NCBI GenBank assembly: GCA_031841125.1
Contig: JAJSSI010000036.1
Coordinates: 39,272-103,271 of the forward strand
DNA: 64,000 bases
Direction of reading: 5' to 3'
From: Acanthococcus lagerstroemiae
Taxonomy: Eukaryota; Arthropoda; Insecta; Hemiptera; Eriococcidae
The position numbers and the translations under genes are program-made. Under the pieces are notes generated by a model that did no database searches, was not told the DNA's origin, and saw only the letters and a list, made by a program, of their open reading frames with translations. Shown here one piece after another: positions 53,253 through 63,817 of this stretch (position 1 is its first letter; every line of letters begins with the position of its first letter).

Positions 53253-56200
53253 ATGTATAGTATGGAGAAATTTTCAAAATTTGAGAAAATCAAAAATTTC
53301 GAATTAATGAGTGTTTCTTACTCAATTTTTCACGCTGAGTTCGAATTTGTTGTTCCAATTTGGCGGCGACCCTCCGATCCCGAGATACACTTGAAAAAGT
53401 TGGAAAAATTGATCAATTTGGGTCAAAAAATGACTCTAGCTCAATTTTGACAACGGATTCGAATTCGTCTCGAAAAATTGAGTAACTAGCACCAGCGCCG
53501 ACGTCGTAGCTTTCAGAAAATTTTTTCGCCCCAAAAAACACCTGATGTATAGTATGGAGAAATTTTCAAAATTTGAGAAAATCAAAAATTTCGAATTAAT
53601 GAGTGTTTCTTACTCAATTTTTCACGCTGAGTTCGAATTTGTTGTTCCAATTTGGCGGCGACCCTCCGATCCCGAGATACACTTGAAAAAGTTGGAAAAA
53701 TTGATCAATTTGGGTCAAAAAATGACTCTAGCTCAATTTTGACAACGGATTCGAATTCGTCTCGAAAAATTGAGTAACTAGCACCAGCGCCGACGTCGTA
53801 GCTTTCCGAAAATTTTTTCGCCCCAAAAAACACCTGATGTATAGTATGGAGAAATTTTCAAAATTTGAGAAAATCAAAAATTTCGAATTAATGAGTGTTT
53901 CTTACTCAATTTTTCACGCTGAGTTCGAATTTGTTGTTCCAATTTGGCGGCGACCCTCCGATCCCGAGATACACTTGAAAAAGTTGGAAAAATTGATCAA
54001 TTTGGGTCAAAAAATGACTCTAGCTCAATTTTGACAACGGATTCGAATTCGTCTCGAAAAATTGAGTAACTAGCACCAGCGCCGACGTCGTAGCTTTCCG
54101 AAAATTTTTTCGCCCAAAAAAACACCTGATGTATAGTATGGAGAAATTTTCAAAATTTGAGAAAATCAAAAATTTCGAATTAATGAGTGTTTCTTACTCA
54201 ATTTTTCACGCTGAGTTCGAATTTGTTGTTCCAATTTGGCGGCGACCCTCCGATCCCGAGATACACTTGAAAAAGTTGGAAAAATTGATCAATTTGGGTC
54301 AAAAAATGACTCTAGCTCAATTTTGACAACGGATTCGAATTCGTCTCGAAAAATTGAGTAACTAGCACCAGCGCCGACGTCGTAGCTTTCAGAAAATTTT
54401 TTCGCCCCAAAAAACACCTGATGTATAGTATGGAGAAATTTTCAAAATTTGAGAAAATCAAAAATTTCGAATTAATGAGTGTTTCTTACTCAATTTTTCA
54501 CGCTGAGTTCGAATTTGTTGTTCCAATTTGGCGGCGACCCTCCGATCCCGAGATACACTTGAAAAAGTTGGAAAAATTGATCAATTTGGGTCAAAAAATG
54601 ACTCTAGCTCAATTTTGACAACGGATTCGAATTCGTCTCGAAAAATTGAGTAACTAGCACCAGCGCCGACGTCGTAGCTTTCCGAAAATTTTTTCGCCCA
54701 AAAAAACACCTGATGTATAGTATGGAGAAATTTTCAAAATTTGAGAAAATCAAAAATTTCGAATTAATGAGTGTTTCTTACTCAATTTTTCACGCTGAGT
54801 TCGAATTTGTTGTTCCAATTTGGCGGCGACCCTCCGATCCCGAGATACACTTGAAAAAGTTGGAAAAATTGATCAATTTGGGTCAAAAAATGACTCTAGC
54901 TCAATTTTGACAACGGATTCGAATTCGTCTCGAAAAATTGAGTAACTAGCACCAGCGCCGACGTCGTAGCTTTCAGAAAATTTTTTCGCCCCAAAAAACA
55001 CCTGATGTATAGTATGGAGAAATTTTCAAAATTTGAGAAAATCAAAAATTTCGAATTAATGAGTGTTTCTTACTCAATTTTTCACGCTGAGTTCGAATTT
55101 GTTGTTCCAATTTGGCGGCGACCCTCCGATCCCGAGATACACTCGAAAAAGTTGGAAAAATTGATCAATTTGGGTCAAAAAATGACTCTAGCTCAATTTT
55201 GACAACGGATTCGAATTCGTCTCGAAAAATTGAGTAACTAGCACCAGCGCCGACGTCGTAGCTTTCCGAAAATTTTTTCGCCCAAAAAAACACCTGATGT
55301 ATAGTATGGAGAAATTTTCAAAATTTGAGAAAATCAAAAATTTCGAATTAATGAGTGTTTCTTACTCAATTTTTCACGCTGAGTTCGAATTTGTTGTTCC
55401 AATTTGGCGGCGACCCTCCGATCCCGAGATACACTTGAAAAAGTTGGAAAAATTGATCAATTTGGGTCAAAAAATGACTCTAGCTCAATTTTGACAACGG
55501 ATTCGAATTCGTCTCGAAAAATTGAGTAACTAGCACCAGCGCCGACGTCGTAGCTTTCCGAAAATTTTTTCGCCCAAAAAAACACCTGATGTATAGTATG
55601 GAGAAATTTTCAAAATTTGAGAAAATCAAAAATTTCGAATTAATGAGTGTTTCTTACTCAATTTTTCACGCTGAGTTCGAATTTGTTGTTCCAATTTGGC
55701 GGCGACCCTCCGATCCCGAGATACACTTGAAAAAGTTGGAAAAATTGATCAATTTGGGTCAAAAAATGACTCTAGCTCAATTTTGACAACGGATTCGAAT
55801 TCGTCTCGAAAAATTGAGTAACTAGCACCAGCGCCGACGTCGTAGCTTTCAGAAAATTTTTTCGCCCAAAAAACACCTGATGTATAGTATGGAGAAATTT
55901 TCAAAATTTGAGAAAATCAAAAATTTCGAATTAATGAGTGTTTCTTACTCAATTTTTCACGCTGAGTTCGAATTTGTTGTTCCAATTTGGCGGCGACCCT
56001 CCGATCCCGAGATACACTTGAAAAAGTTGGAAAAATTGATCAATTTGGGTCAAAAAATGACTCTAGCTCAATTTTGACAACGGATTCGAATTCGTCTCGA
56101 AAAATTGAGTAACTAGCACCAGCGCCGACGTCGTAGCTTTCAGAAAATTTTTTCGCCCCAAAAAACACCTGATGTATAGTATGGAGAAATTTTCAAAATT

Positions 56201-56755
56201 TGAGAAAATCAAAAATTTCGAATTAATGAGTGTTTCTTACTCAATTTTTCACGCTGAGTTCGAATTTGTTGTTCCAATTTGGCGGCGACCCTCCGATCCC
56301 GAGATACACTCGAAAAAAATGGAAAAATTGATCAATTTGGGTCAAAAAATGACTCTAGCTCAATTTTGACAACGGATTCGAATTCGTCTCGAAAAATTGA
56401 GTAACTAGCACCAGCGCCGACGTCGTAGCTTTCCGAAAATTTTTTCGCCCAAAAAAACACCTGATGTATAGTATGGAGAAATTTTCAAAATTTGAGAAAA
56501 TCAAAAATTTCGAATTAATGAGTGTTTCTTACTCAATTTTTCACGCTGAGTTCGAATTCGTTGTTCCAATTTGGCGGCGACCCTCCGATCCCGAGATACA
56601 CTTGAAAAAGTTGGAAAAATTGATCAATTTGGGTCAAAAAATGACTCTAGCTCAATTTTGACAACGGATTCGAATTCGTCTCGAAAAATTGAGTAACTAG
56701 CACCAGCGCCGACTTCGTAGCTTTCAGAAAATTTTTTCGCCCCAAAAAACACCTG
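53253..56755 (+). repeat. Block of 12 long monomers
   Basis: Twelve long units, with ACTCG types at 55005 and 56172. The unit at 55589 is 291 bp. The unit at 56464 has GAATTCGTTG for GAATTTGTTG, an edge-like base, and GACTTCG for GACGTCG. Confidence 0.95.
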
Positions 56756-56945
56756 ATGTATAGTATGGAGAAATTTTCAAAATTTGAGATACACTCAAAA
56801 ATGTTGGAAAAATTGATCAATTTGGGTCAAAAAATGACTAGCTCAATTTTGACAACGGATTCGAATTCGTCTCGAAAAATTGAGTAACTAGCACCAGCGC
56901 CGACGTCGTAGCTTTCCGAAAATTTTTTCGCCCAAAAAACACCTG
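56756..56945 (+). repeat. Short monomer 23 (190 bp), last short unit
   Basis: Standard deletion plus loss of two bases in GACTAGCTC (others GACTCTAGCTC) and a C3A6 end. The unit immediately to the right has lost TA at its start. No standard short unit is found to the right of this point. Confidence 0.96.
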
Positions 56946-57235
56946 ATGTAGTATGGAGAAATTTTCAAAATTTGAGAAAATCAAAAATTTCGAATTAATG
57001 AGTGTTTCTTACTCAATTTTTCACGCTGAGTTCGAATTTGTTGTTCCAATTTGGCGGCGACCCTCCGATCCCGAGATACACTTGAAAAAGTTGGAAAAAT
57101 TGATCAATTTGGGTCAAAAAATGACTCTAGCTCAATTTTGACAACGGATTCGAATTCGTCTCGAAAAATTGAGTAACTAGCACCAGCGCCGACGTCGTAG
57201 CTTTCAGAAAATTTTTTCGCCCCAAAAAACACCTG
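56946..57235 (+). repeat. Long monomer with 2-bp deletion at its start (290 bp)
   Basis: Begins GATGTAGTATGG, missing TA. It follows the most indel-laden short unit (56756), so several small deletions cluster within about 120 bp. Confidence 0.95.
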
Positions 57236-59860
57236 ATGTATAGTATGGAGAAATTTTCAAAATTTGAGAAAATCAAAAATTTCGAATTAATGAGTGTTTC
57301 TTACTCAATTTTTCACGCTGAGTTCGAATTTGTTGTTCCAATTTGGCGGCGACCCTCCGATCCCGAGATACACTCGAAAAAATGGAAAAATTGATCAATT
57401 TGGGTCAAAAAATGACTCTAGCTCAATTTTGACAACGGATTCGAATTCGTCTCGAAAAATTGAGTAACTAGCACCAGCGCCGACGTCGTAGCTTTCCGAA
57501 AATTTTTTCGCCCAAAAAAACACCTGATGTATAGTATGGAGAAATTTTCAAAATTTGAGAAAATCAAAAATTTCGAATTAATGAGTGTTTCTTACTCAAT
57601 TTTTCACGCTGAGTTCGAATTTGTTGTTCCAATTTGGCGGCGACCCTCCGATCCCGAGATACACTTGAAAAAGTTGGAAAAATTGATCAATTTGGGTCAA
57701 AAAATGACTCTAGCTCAATTTTGACAACGGATTCGAATTCGTCTCGAAAAATTGAGTAACTAGCACCAGCGCCGACGTCGTAGCTTTCAGAAAATTTTTT
57801 CGCCCCAAAAAACACCTGATGTATAGTATGGAGAAATTTTCAAAATTTGAGAAAATCAAAAATTTCGAATTAATGAGTGTTTCTTACTCAATTTTTCACG
57901 CTGAGTTCGAATTTGTTGTTCCAATTTGGCGGCGACCCTCCGATCCCGAGATACACTCGAAAAAAATGGAAAAATTGATCAATTTGGGTCAAAAAATGAC
58001 TCTAGCTCAATTTTGACAACGGATTCGAATTCGTCTCGAAAAATTGAGTAACTAGCACCAGCGCCGACGTCGTAGCTTTCCGAAAATTTTTTCGCCCAAA
58101 AAAACACCTGATGTATAGTATGGAGAAATTTTCAAAATTTGAGAAAATCAAAAATTTCGAATTAATGAGTGTTTCTTACTCAATTTTTCACGCTGAGTTC
58201 GAATTTGTTGTTCCAATTTGGCGGCGACCCTCCGATCCCGAGATACACTTGAAAAAGTTGGAAAAATTGATCAATTTGGGTCAAAAAATGACTCTAGCTC
58301 AATTTTGACAACGGATTCGAATTCGTCTCGAAAAATTGAGTAACTAGCACCAGCGCCGACGTCGTAGCTTTCCGAAAATTTTTTCGCCCCAAAAAACACC
58401 TGATGTATAGTATGGAGAAATTTTCAAAATTTGAGAAAATCAAAAATTTCGAATTAATGAGTGTTTCTTACTCAATTTTTCACGCTGAGTTCGAATTTGT
58501 TGTTCCAATTTGGCGGCGACCCTCCGATCCCGAGATACACTTGAAAAAGTTGGAAAAATTGATCAATTTGGGTCAAAAAATGACTCTAGCTCAATTTTGA
58601 CAACGGATTCGAATTCGTCTCGAAAAATTGAGTAACTAGCACCAGCGCCGACGTCGTAGCTTTCCGAAAATTTTTTCGCCCCAAAAAACACCTGATGTAT
58701 AGTATGGAGAAATTTTCAAAATTTGAGAAAATCAAAAATTTCGAATTAATGAGTGTTTCTTACTCAATTTTTCACGCTGAGTTCGAATTTGTTGTTCCAA
58801 TTTGGCGGCGACCCTCCGATCCCGAGATACACTTGAAAAAGTTGGAAAAATTGATCAATTTGGGTCAAAAAATGACTCTAGCTCAATTTTGACAACGGAT
58901 TCGAATTCGTCTCGAAAAATTGAGTAACTAGCACCAGCGCCGACGTCGTAGCTTTCAGAAAATTTTTTCGCCCCAAAAAACACCTGATGTATAGTATGGA
59001 GAAATTTTCAAAATTTGAGAAAATCAAAAATTTCGAATTAATGAGTGTTTCTTACTCAATTTTTCACGCTGAGTTCGAATTTGTTGTTCCAATTTGGCGG
59101 CGACCCTCCGATCCCGAGATACACTCGAAAAAATGGAAAAATTGATCAATTTGGGTCAAAAAATGACTCTAGCTCAATTTTGACAACGGATTCGAATTCG
59201 TCTCGAAAAATTGAGTAACTAGCACCAGCGCCGACGTCGTAGCTTTCAGAAAATTTTTTCGCCCAAAAAACACCTGATGTATAGTATGGAGAAATTTTCA
59301 AAATTTGAGAAAATCAAAAATTTCGAATTAATGAGTGTTTCTTACTCAATTTTTCACGCTGAGTTCGAATTTGTTGTTCCAATTTGGCGGCGACCCTCCG
59401 ATCCCGAGATACACTTGAAAAAGTTGGAAAAATTGATCAATTTGGGTCAAAAAATGACTCTAGCTCAATTTTGACAACGGATTCGAATTCGTCTCGAAAA
59501 ATTGAGTAACTAGCACCAGCGCCGACGTCGTAGCTTTCAGAAAATTTTTTCGCCCCAAAAAACACCTGATGTATAGTATGGAGAAATTTTCAAAATTTGA
59601 GAAAATCAAAAATTTCGAATTAATGAGTGTTTCTTACTCAATTTTTCACGCTGAGTTCGAATTTGTTGTTCCAATTTGGCGGCGACCCTCCGATCCCGAG
59701 ATACACTTGAAAAAGTTGGAAAAATTGATCAATTTGGGTCAAAAAATGACTCTAGCTCAATTTTGACAACGGATTCGAATTCGTCTCGAAAAATTGAGTA
59801 ACTAGCACCAGCGCCGACGTCGTAGCTTTCCGAAAATTTTTTCGCCCAAAAAAACACCTG

Positions 59861-60153
59861 ATGTATAGTATGGAGAAATTTTCAAAATTTGAGAAAATCA
59901 AAAATTTCGAATTAATGAGTGTTTCTTACTCAATTTTTCACGCTGAGTTCGAATTTGTTGTTCCAATTTGGCGGCGACCCTCCGATCCCGAGATACACTC
60001 GAAAAAAGTTGGAAAAATTGATCAATTTGGGTCAAAAAATGACTCTAGCTCAATTTTGACAACGGATTCGAATTCGTCTCGAAAAATTGAGTAACTAGCA
60101 CCAGCGCCGACGTCGTAGCTTTCCGAAAATTTTTTCGCCCAAAAAAACACCTG
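59861..60153 (+). repeat. ACTCG-type long monomer with 1-bp insertion (293 bp)
   Basis: ACTCGAAAAAAGTTGG is one base longer than standard. It shifts the recurrent open frame and extends it to 77 codons by chance. The same form is at 60738, three units on. Confidence 0.93.
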
Positions 60154-60737
60154 ATGTATAGTATGGAGAAATTTTCAAAATTTGAGAAAATCAAAAATTT
60201 CGAATTAATGAGTGTTTCTTACTCAATTTTTCACGCTGAGTTCGAATTTGTTGTTCCAATTTGGCGGCGACCCTCCGATCCCGAGATACACTTGAAAAAG
60301 TTGGAAAAATTGATCAATTTGGGTCAAAAAATGACTCTAGCTCAATTTTGACAACGGATTCGAATTCGTCTCGAAAAATTGAGTAACTAGCACCAGCGCC
60401 GACGTCGTAGCTTTCCGAAAATTTTTTCGCCCAAAAAAACACCTGATGTATAGTATGGAGAAATTTTCAAAATTTGAGAAAATCAAAAATTTCGAATTAA
60501 TGAGTGTTTCTTACTCAATTTTTCACGCTGAGTTCGAATTTGTTGTTCCAATTTGGCGGCGACCCTCCGATCCCGAGATACACTTGAAAAAGTTGGAAAA
60601 ATTGATCAATTTGGGTCAAAAAATGACTCTAGCTCAATTTTGACAACGGATTCGAATTCGTCTCGAAAAATTGAGTAACTAGCACCAGCGCCGACGTCGT
60701 AGCTTTCAGAAAATTTTTTCGCCCCAAAAAACACCTG

Positions 60738-61030
60738 ATGTATAGTATGGAGAAATTTTCAAAATTTGAGAAAATCAAAAATTTCGAATTAATGAGTGTT
60801 TCTTACTCAATTTTTCACGCTGAGTTCGAATTTGTTGTTCCAATTTGGCGGCGACCCTCCGATCCCGAGATACACTCGAAAAAAGTTGGAAAAATTGATC
60901 AATTTGGGTCAAAAAATGACTCTAGCTCAATTTTGACAACGGATTCGAATTCGTCTCGAAAAATTGAGTAACTAGCACCAGCGCCGACGTCGTAGCTTTC
61001 CGAAAATTTTTTCGCCCAAAAAAACACCTG
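60738..61030 (+). repeat. ACTCG-type long monomer with 1-bp insertion (293 bp)
   Basis: Same body as the unit at 59861, but preceded by CTTTCAG/C4A6 where 59861 is preceded by CTTTCCG/C3A7. The following unit (61031) is also ACTCG type, the only adjacent pair of such units in the window. Confidence 0.93.
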
Positions 61031-61906
61031 ATGTATAGTATGGAGAAATTTTCAAAATTTGAGAAAATCAAAAATTTCGAATTAATGAGTGTTTCTTACT
61101 CAATTTTTCACGCTGAGTTCGAATTTGTTGTTCCAATTTGGCGGCGACCCTCCGATCCCGAGATACACTCGAAAAAAATGGAAAAATTGATCAATTTGGG
61201 TCAAAAAATGACTCTAGCTCAATTTTGACAACGGATTCGAATTCGTCTCGAAAAATTGAGTAACTAGCACCAGCGCCGACGTCGTAGCTTTCCGAAAATT
61301 TTTTCGCCCAAAAAAACACCTGATGTATAGTATGGAGAAATTTTCAAAATTTGAGAAAATCAAAAATTTCGAATTAATGAGTGTTTCTTACTCAATTTTT
61401 CACGCTGAGTTCGAATTTGTTGTTCCAATTTGGCGGCGACCCTCCGATCCCGAGATACACTTGAAAAAGTTGGAAAAATTGATCAATTTGGGTCAAAAAA
61501 TGACTCTAGCTCAATTTTGACAACGGATTCGAATTCGTCTCGAAAAATTGAGTAACTAGCACCAGCGCCGACGTCGTAGCTTTCCGAAAATTTTTTCGCC
61601 CAAAAAAACACCTGATGTATAGTATGGAGAAATTTTCAAAATTTGAGAAAATCAAAAATTTCGAATTAATGAGTGTTTCTTACTCAATTTTTCACGCTGA
61701 GTTCGAATTTGTTGTTCCAATTTGGCGGCGACCCTCCGATCCCGAGATACACTTGAAAAAGTTGGAAAAATTGATCAATTTGGGTCAAAAAATGACTCTA
61801 GCTCAATTTTGACAACGGATTCGAATTCGTCTCGAAAAATTGAGTAACTAGCACCAGCGCCGACGTCGTAGCTTTCAGAAAATTTTTTCGCCCCAAAAAA
61901 CACCTG

Positions 61907-63366
61907 ATGTATAGTATGGAGAAATTTTCAAAATTTGAGAAAATCAAAAATTTCGAATTAATGAGTGTTTCTTACTCAATTTTTCACGCTGAGTTCGAAT
62001 TTGTTGTTCCAATTTGGCGGCGACCCTCCGATCCCGAGATACACTCGAAAAAAATGGAAAAATTGATCAATTTGGGTCAAAAAATGACTCTAGCTCAATT
62101 TTGACAACGGATTCGAATTCGTCTCGAAAAATTGAGTAACTAGCACCAGCGCCGACGTCGTAGCTTTCCGAAAATTTTTTCGCCCAAAAAAACACCTGAT
62201 GTATAGTATGGAGAAATTTTCAAAATTTGAGAAAATCAAAAATTTCGAATTAATGAGTGTTTCTTACTCAATTTTTCACGCTGAGTTCGAATTTGTTGTT
62301 CCAATTTGGCGGCGACCCTCCGATCCCGAGATACACTTGAAAAAGTTGGAAAAATTGATCAATTTGGGTCAAAAAATGACTCTAGCTCAATTTTGACAAC
62401 GGATTCGAATTCGTCTCGAAAAATTGAGTAACTAGCACCAGCGCCGACGTCGTAGCTTTCAGAAAATTTTTTCGCCCCAAAAAACACCTGATGTATAGTA
62501 TGGAGAAATTTTCAAAATTTGAGAAAATCAAAAATTTCGAATTAATGAGTGTTTCTTACTCAATTTTTCACGCTGAGTTCGAATTTGTTGTTCCAATTTG
62601 GCGGCGACCCTCCGATCCCGAGATACACTCGAAAAAAATGGAAAAATTGATCAATTTGGGTCAAAAAATGACTCTAGCTCAATTTTGACAACGGATTCGA
62701 ATTCGTCTCGAAAAATTGAGTAACTAGCACCAGCGCCGACGTCGTAGCTTTCCGAAAATTTTTTCGCCCAAAAAAACACCTGATGTATAGTATGGAGAAA
62801 TTTTCAAAATTTGAGAAAATCAAAAATTTCGAATTAATGAGTGTTTCTTACTCAATTTTTCACGCTGAGTTCGAATTCGTTGTTCCAATTTGGCGGCGAC
62901 CCTCCGATCCCGAGATACAATTGAAAAAGTTGGAAAAATTGATCAATTTGGGTCAAAAAATGACTCTAGCTCAATTTTGACAACGGATTCGAATTCGTCT
63001 CGAAAAATTGAGTAACTAGCACCAGCGCCGACGTCGTAGCTTTCAGAAAATTTTTTCGCCCTAAAAAACACCTGATGTATAGTATGGAGAAATTTTCAAA
63101 ATTTGAGAAAATCAAAAATTTCGAATTAATAAGTGTTTCTTACTCAATTTTTCACGCTGAGTTCGAATTTGTTGTTCCAATTTGGCGGCGACCCTCCGAT
63201 CCCGAGATACACTCGAAAAAAATGGAAAAATTGCTCAATTTGGGTCAAAAAATGACTCTAGCTCAATTTTGACAACGGATTTGAATTCGTCTCGAAAAAT
63301 TGAGTAAGTAGCACCAGCGCAGACGCCGTAGCTCTCCGAAAATTTTTTCGCCCCTCCGTTCCCGAG
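61907..63366 (+). repeat. Alternating two-type monomers at the edge of the core
   Basis: Types alternate strictly: ACTCG (61907), standard (62199), ACTCG (62491), near-standard (62783, with ACAATTG for ACACTTG and GAATTCGTTG), ACTCG (63075). ACTCG units follow CTTTCAG junctions and standard ones follow CTTTCCG, giving a local 584-bp dimeric periodicity. Confidence 0.85.
63075..63350 (+). repeat. Transitional monomer between core and diverged edge
   Basis: Preceded by a private CCCTAAAAAA. The left two thirds is nearly core-like, with one change at 63131 (AATAAGTG). The right third has edge-type bases: TTGCTCAA (63234), GGATTTG (63282), GTAAGTAG (63308), GCAGACGCCG (63321 and 63326) and CTCTCCG (63334). 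It then passes directly into a truncated unit. Confidence 0.92.
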
Positions 63367-63526
63367 GTACATTCAAAAAAGTTGGGAAAATTGATCAATT
63401 TGGGTCAAAAAATGACTCTAGCTCAATTTTGACAACGGATTCGAATTCGTCTCGAAAAATTGAGTAACTAGCACCAGCGCCGACGCCGTAGCTCTCCGAA
63501 AATTTTTTCGCCCCAAAAAAGTCCTG
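63351..63526 (+). repeat. Truncated edge monomer, 132 bp deleted
   Basis: TTTTTTCGCCCCTCCG joins the end of one unit to the internal GACCCTCCG of the next, removing about 132 bp (unit-start spacing 452 bp instead of 584). CCC is shared at both breakpoints. This deletion differs from that of the core short units. Other marks: CCGTTCCCGAGGTAC, ATTCAAAAAAGTTGGG, GACGCCG and CTCTCCG. Confidence 0.93.
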
Positions 63527-63817
63527 ATGTATAGTATGGAGAAATTTTCAAAATTTGAGAAAATCAAAAATTTGAATTAATGAGTGTTTCTTACTCAATT
63601 TTTCACGCTGAGTTCGAATTCGTTGTTCCAATTTGGCGGCGACCCTCCGTTCTCGAGATACACTCAAAAAAGTTGGGAAACTTGATCAATTTGGGTCAAA
63701 AAATGACTCTAGCTAAATTTTGACAACGGATTCGAATTCGTCTCGAAAAATTGAGTAAGTAGCACCAGCGCCGACGCCGTAGCTCTCCGAAAATTTTTTC
63801 GCCCAAAAAATAACATG
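63527..63817 (+). repeat. Diverged edge monomer (291 bp)
   Basis: Recognisable along its whole length but with many substitutions: GAATTCGTTG, CCGTTCTCGAG, ACTCAAAAAAGTTGGGAAAC, AGCTAAATTTTG, GTAAGTAG, GACGCCG and CTCTCCG. One C is missing after 63573 (ATTTGAATT for ATTTCGAATT), which breaks the recurrent open frame. Its inverted-repeat arms pair over 15 bp. Confidence 0.93.

Larger units (their letters stand above)
56946..63074 (+). repeat. Block of 21 long monomers rich in ACTCG variants
   Basis: Twenty-one long units, of which eight carry ACTCG: 57236 and 58987 (frame-breaking AAAAAATGG), 57819, 61031, 61907 and 62491 (AAAAAAATGG, 292 bp), 59861 and 60738 (AAAAAAGTTGG, 293 bp). From 61907 the ACTCG and standard units alternate. 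The density of variants rises toward the right edge of the homogeneous array. Confidence 0.94.

Noticed and set aside
33320..56945. Second complete higher-order repeat in the right half
   Set aside because: Short-unit gaps there (6030, 6905, 3403, 1068, 2527, 3696 bp) show no repeated order, and the junction alleles do not align with copies A-C well enough.
59861..60094. Longer 77-codon open frames here and at 60738
   Set aside because: They arise from a single extra A in ACTCGAAAAAAGTTGG, which shifts into a frame that stays open by chance.
4640..62000. Many 291-bp units as real variants
   Set aside because: Most are C3A6 instead of a ten-base C/A tract, a homopolymer change of one base. 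They may be real or consensus errors, so I did not build conclusions on them.
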